Positions 63,842-64,000 of a DNA stretch of 64,000 nucleotides are shown here, piece after piece (positions within the stretch are counted from its first letter, which is position 1; the number at the start of each line of letters is the position of its first letter). A program made the position numbers and the translations under genes. Source of the stretch: CAWBCR01 sp963787375. Its GTDB lineage: Bacteria > Chloroflexota > Anaerolineae > Aggregatilineales > UBA3940. The DNA lies in NCBI GenBank assembly GCA_963787375.1, contig CAWBCR010000026.1:31981-95980 (forward strand). Reading direction: 5' to 3'. Below the pieces are notes generated by a model that saw only the letters and a program-made list of their open reading frames with translations, was not told where the DNA came from and did not search any database.

Positions 63842-64000
63842 ATGATGGAGAAACATCCGTGGCGGGCGTCGGGGCGTGTTTGGGAGAAGCTCAAGCCGCT
63901 GGCACGGCAAAACCGTCATGAGCCCACGCCCGCCGAGAAGCGTCTGTGGCAGTGCTTAAGAAATCGCCGGATCGCCGGGGTGAAGTTCAGGAGCAATGAT
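63842..64000 (+). CDS. DUF559 (Vsr-like) protein, 5' part
   Basis: Fifty-three codons from ATG 63842 to the edge: MMEKHPWRASGRVWEKLKPL, ARQNRHEPTPAEKRLWQCLR, NRRIAGVKFRSND. This is the start of the DUF559 family, which is related to very-short-patch endonucleases; the catalytic part lies beyond the window. Function in vivo is unknown. The frame is open to the last base. Confidence 0.8.
   Translation, partial: MMEKHPWRASGRVWEKLKPLARQNRHEPTPAEKRLWQCLRNRRIAGVKFRSND

Overview
The window is GC-rich bacterial DNA, most likely from a Chloroflexota genome (Anaerolineae or a close relative). This is inferred from the gene content: Hanks-type kinases, STAND/TPR proteins, many T/P-rich lipoproteins, LysM and C39 surface proteins, a CcrM-like methyltransferase and a type I glutamine synthetase. 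No 16S or ribosomal protein gene is present to confirm it. There is no prophage, insertion sequence or CRISPR array.

Layout. 0-5 kb (minus): pyruvate dehydrogenase genes (E1 alpha, E1 beta and the start of E2) with an ATP-grasp ligase and a GNAT acetyltransferase between E1 beta and E2, preceded by a membrane-anchored DUF922 protein. 5-13.5 kb (plus): a STAND NTPase overlapping the first of five tandem DegV-family fatty-acid-binding genes, then a polytopic membrane protein and two tRNA-Ser genes. 13.8-20 kb: an ABM-like protein, an SDR, two STAS proteins, a duplicated charged-protein gene flanking a lipoprotein, PspC, and a Ser/Thr kinase. 21-23 kb: a kinase-trypsin-zinc-ribbon fusion. 23-30 kb (minus): CcrM-like methyltransferase, MBL hydrolase, pRiA4b-like protein, an alpha/beta hydrolase with Asp at the nucleophile elbow, a LysM/M23 endopeptidase, MsrB. 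30-41.6 kb: FecR/PASTA lipoprotein, a 555-bp dispersed repeat, a decayed DUF5615/DUF433/HTH module, FabF and a universal stress protein, DUF4291, two helical-repeat proteins, a C39/LysM protein and a T/P-rich membrane protein. 41.7-47.3 kb (minus): YHS protein, amidase, copper ATPase, GNAT, DF-family protein and CsoR, with a clear CsoR operator and promoter. 47.4-54.6 kb: FmdB, glycosyltransferase, MBL hydrolase, GlnA, a sugar-binding-like membrane protein, GNAT, an FGE-like protein. 54.7-64 kb: small lipoproteins, a NUDIX-TPR pair, the second 555-bp repeat, a STAND-derived TPR protein without its NTPase, and the start of a DUF559 gene.

Two themes cut across the window. First, roughly 36 single-base frameshifts interrupt otherwise well conserved genes. 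Most look like sequence errors, and about six are repaired by changing GAANTC to GANTC, the expected target of the CcrM-like enzyme encoded here. Second, several non-coding repeat families are present. The most striking is a three-copy, about 57-nt paired-hairpin element whose stems differ but stay paired around a near-constant linker.

All assignments were made by reading the sequence. No database search was run.
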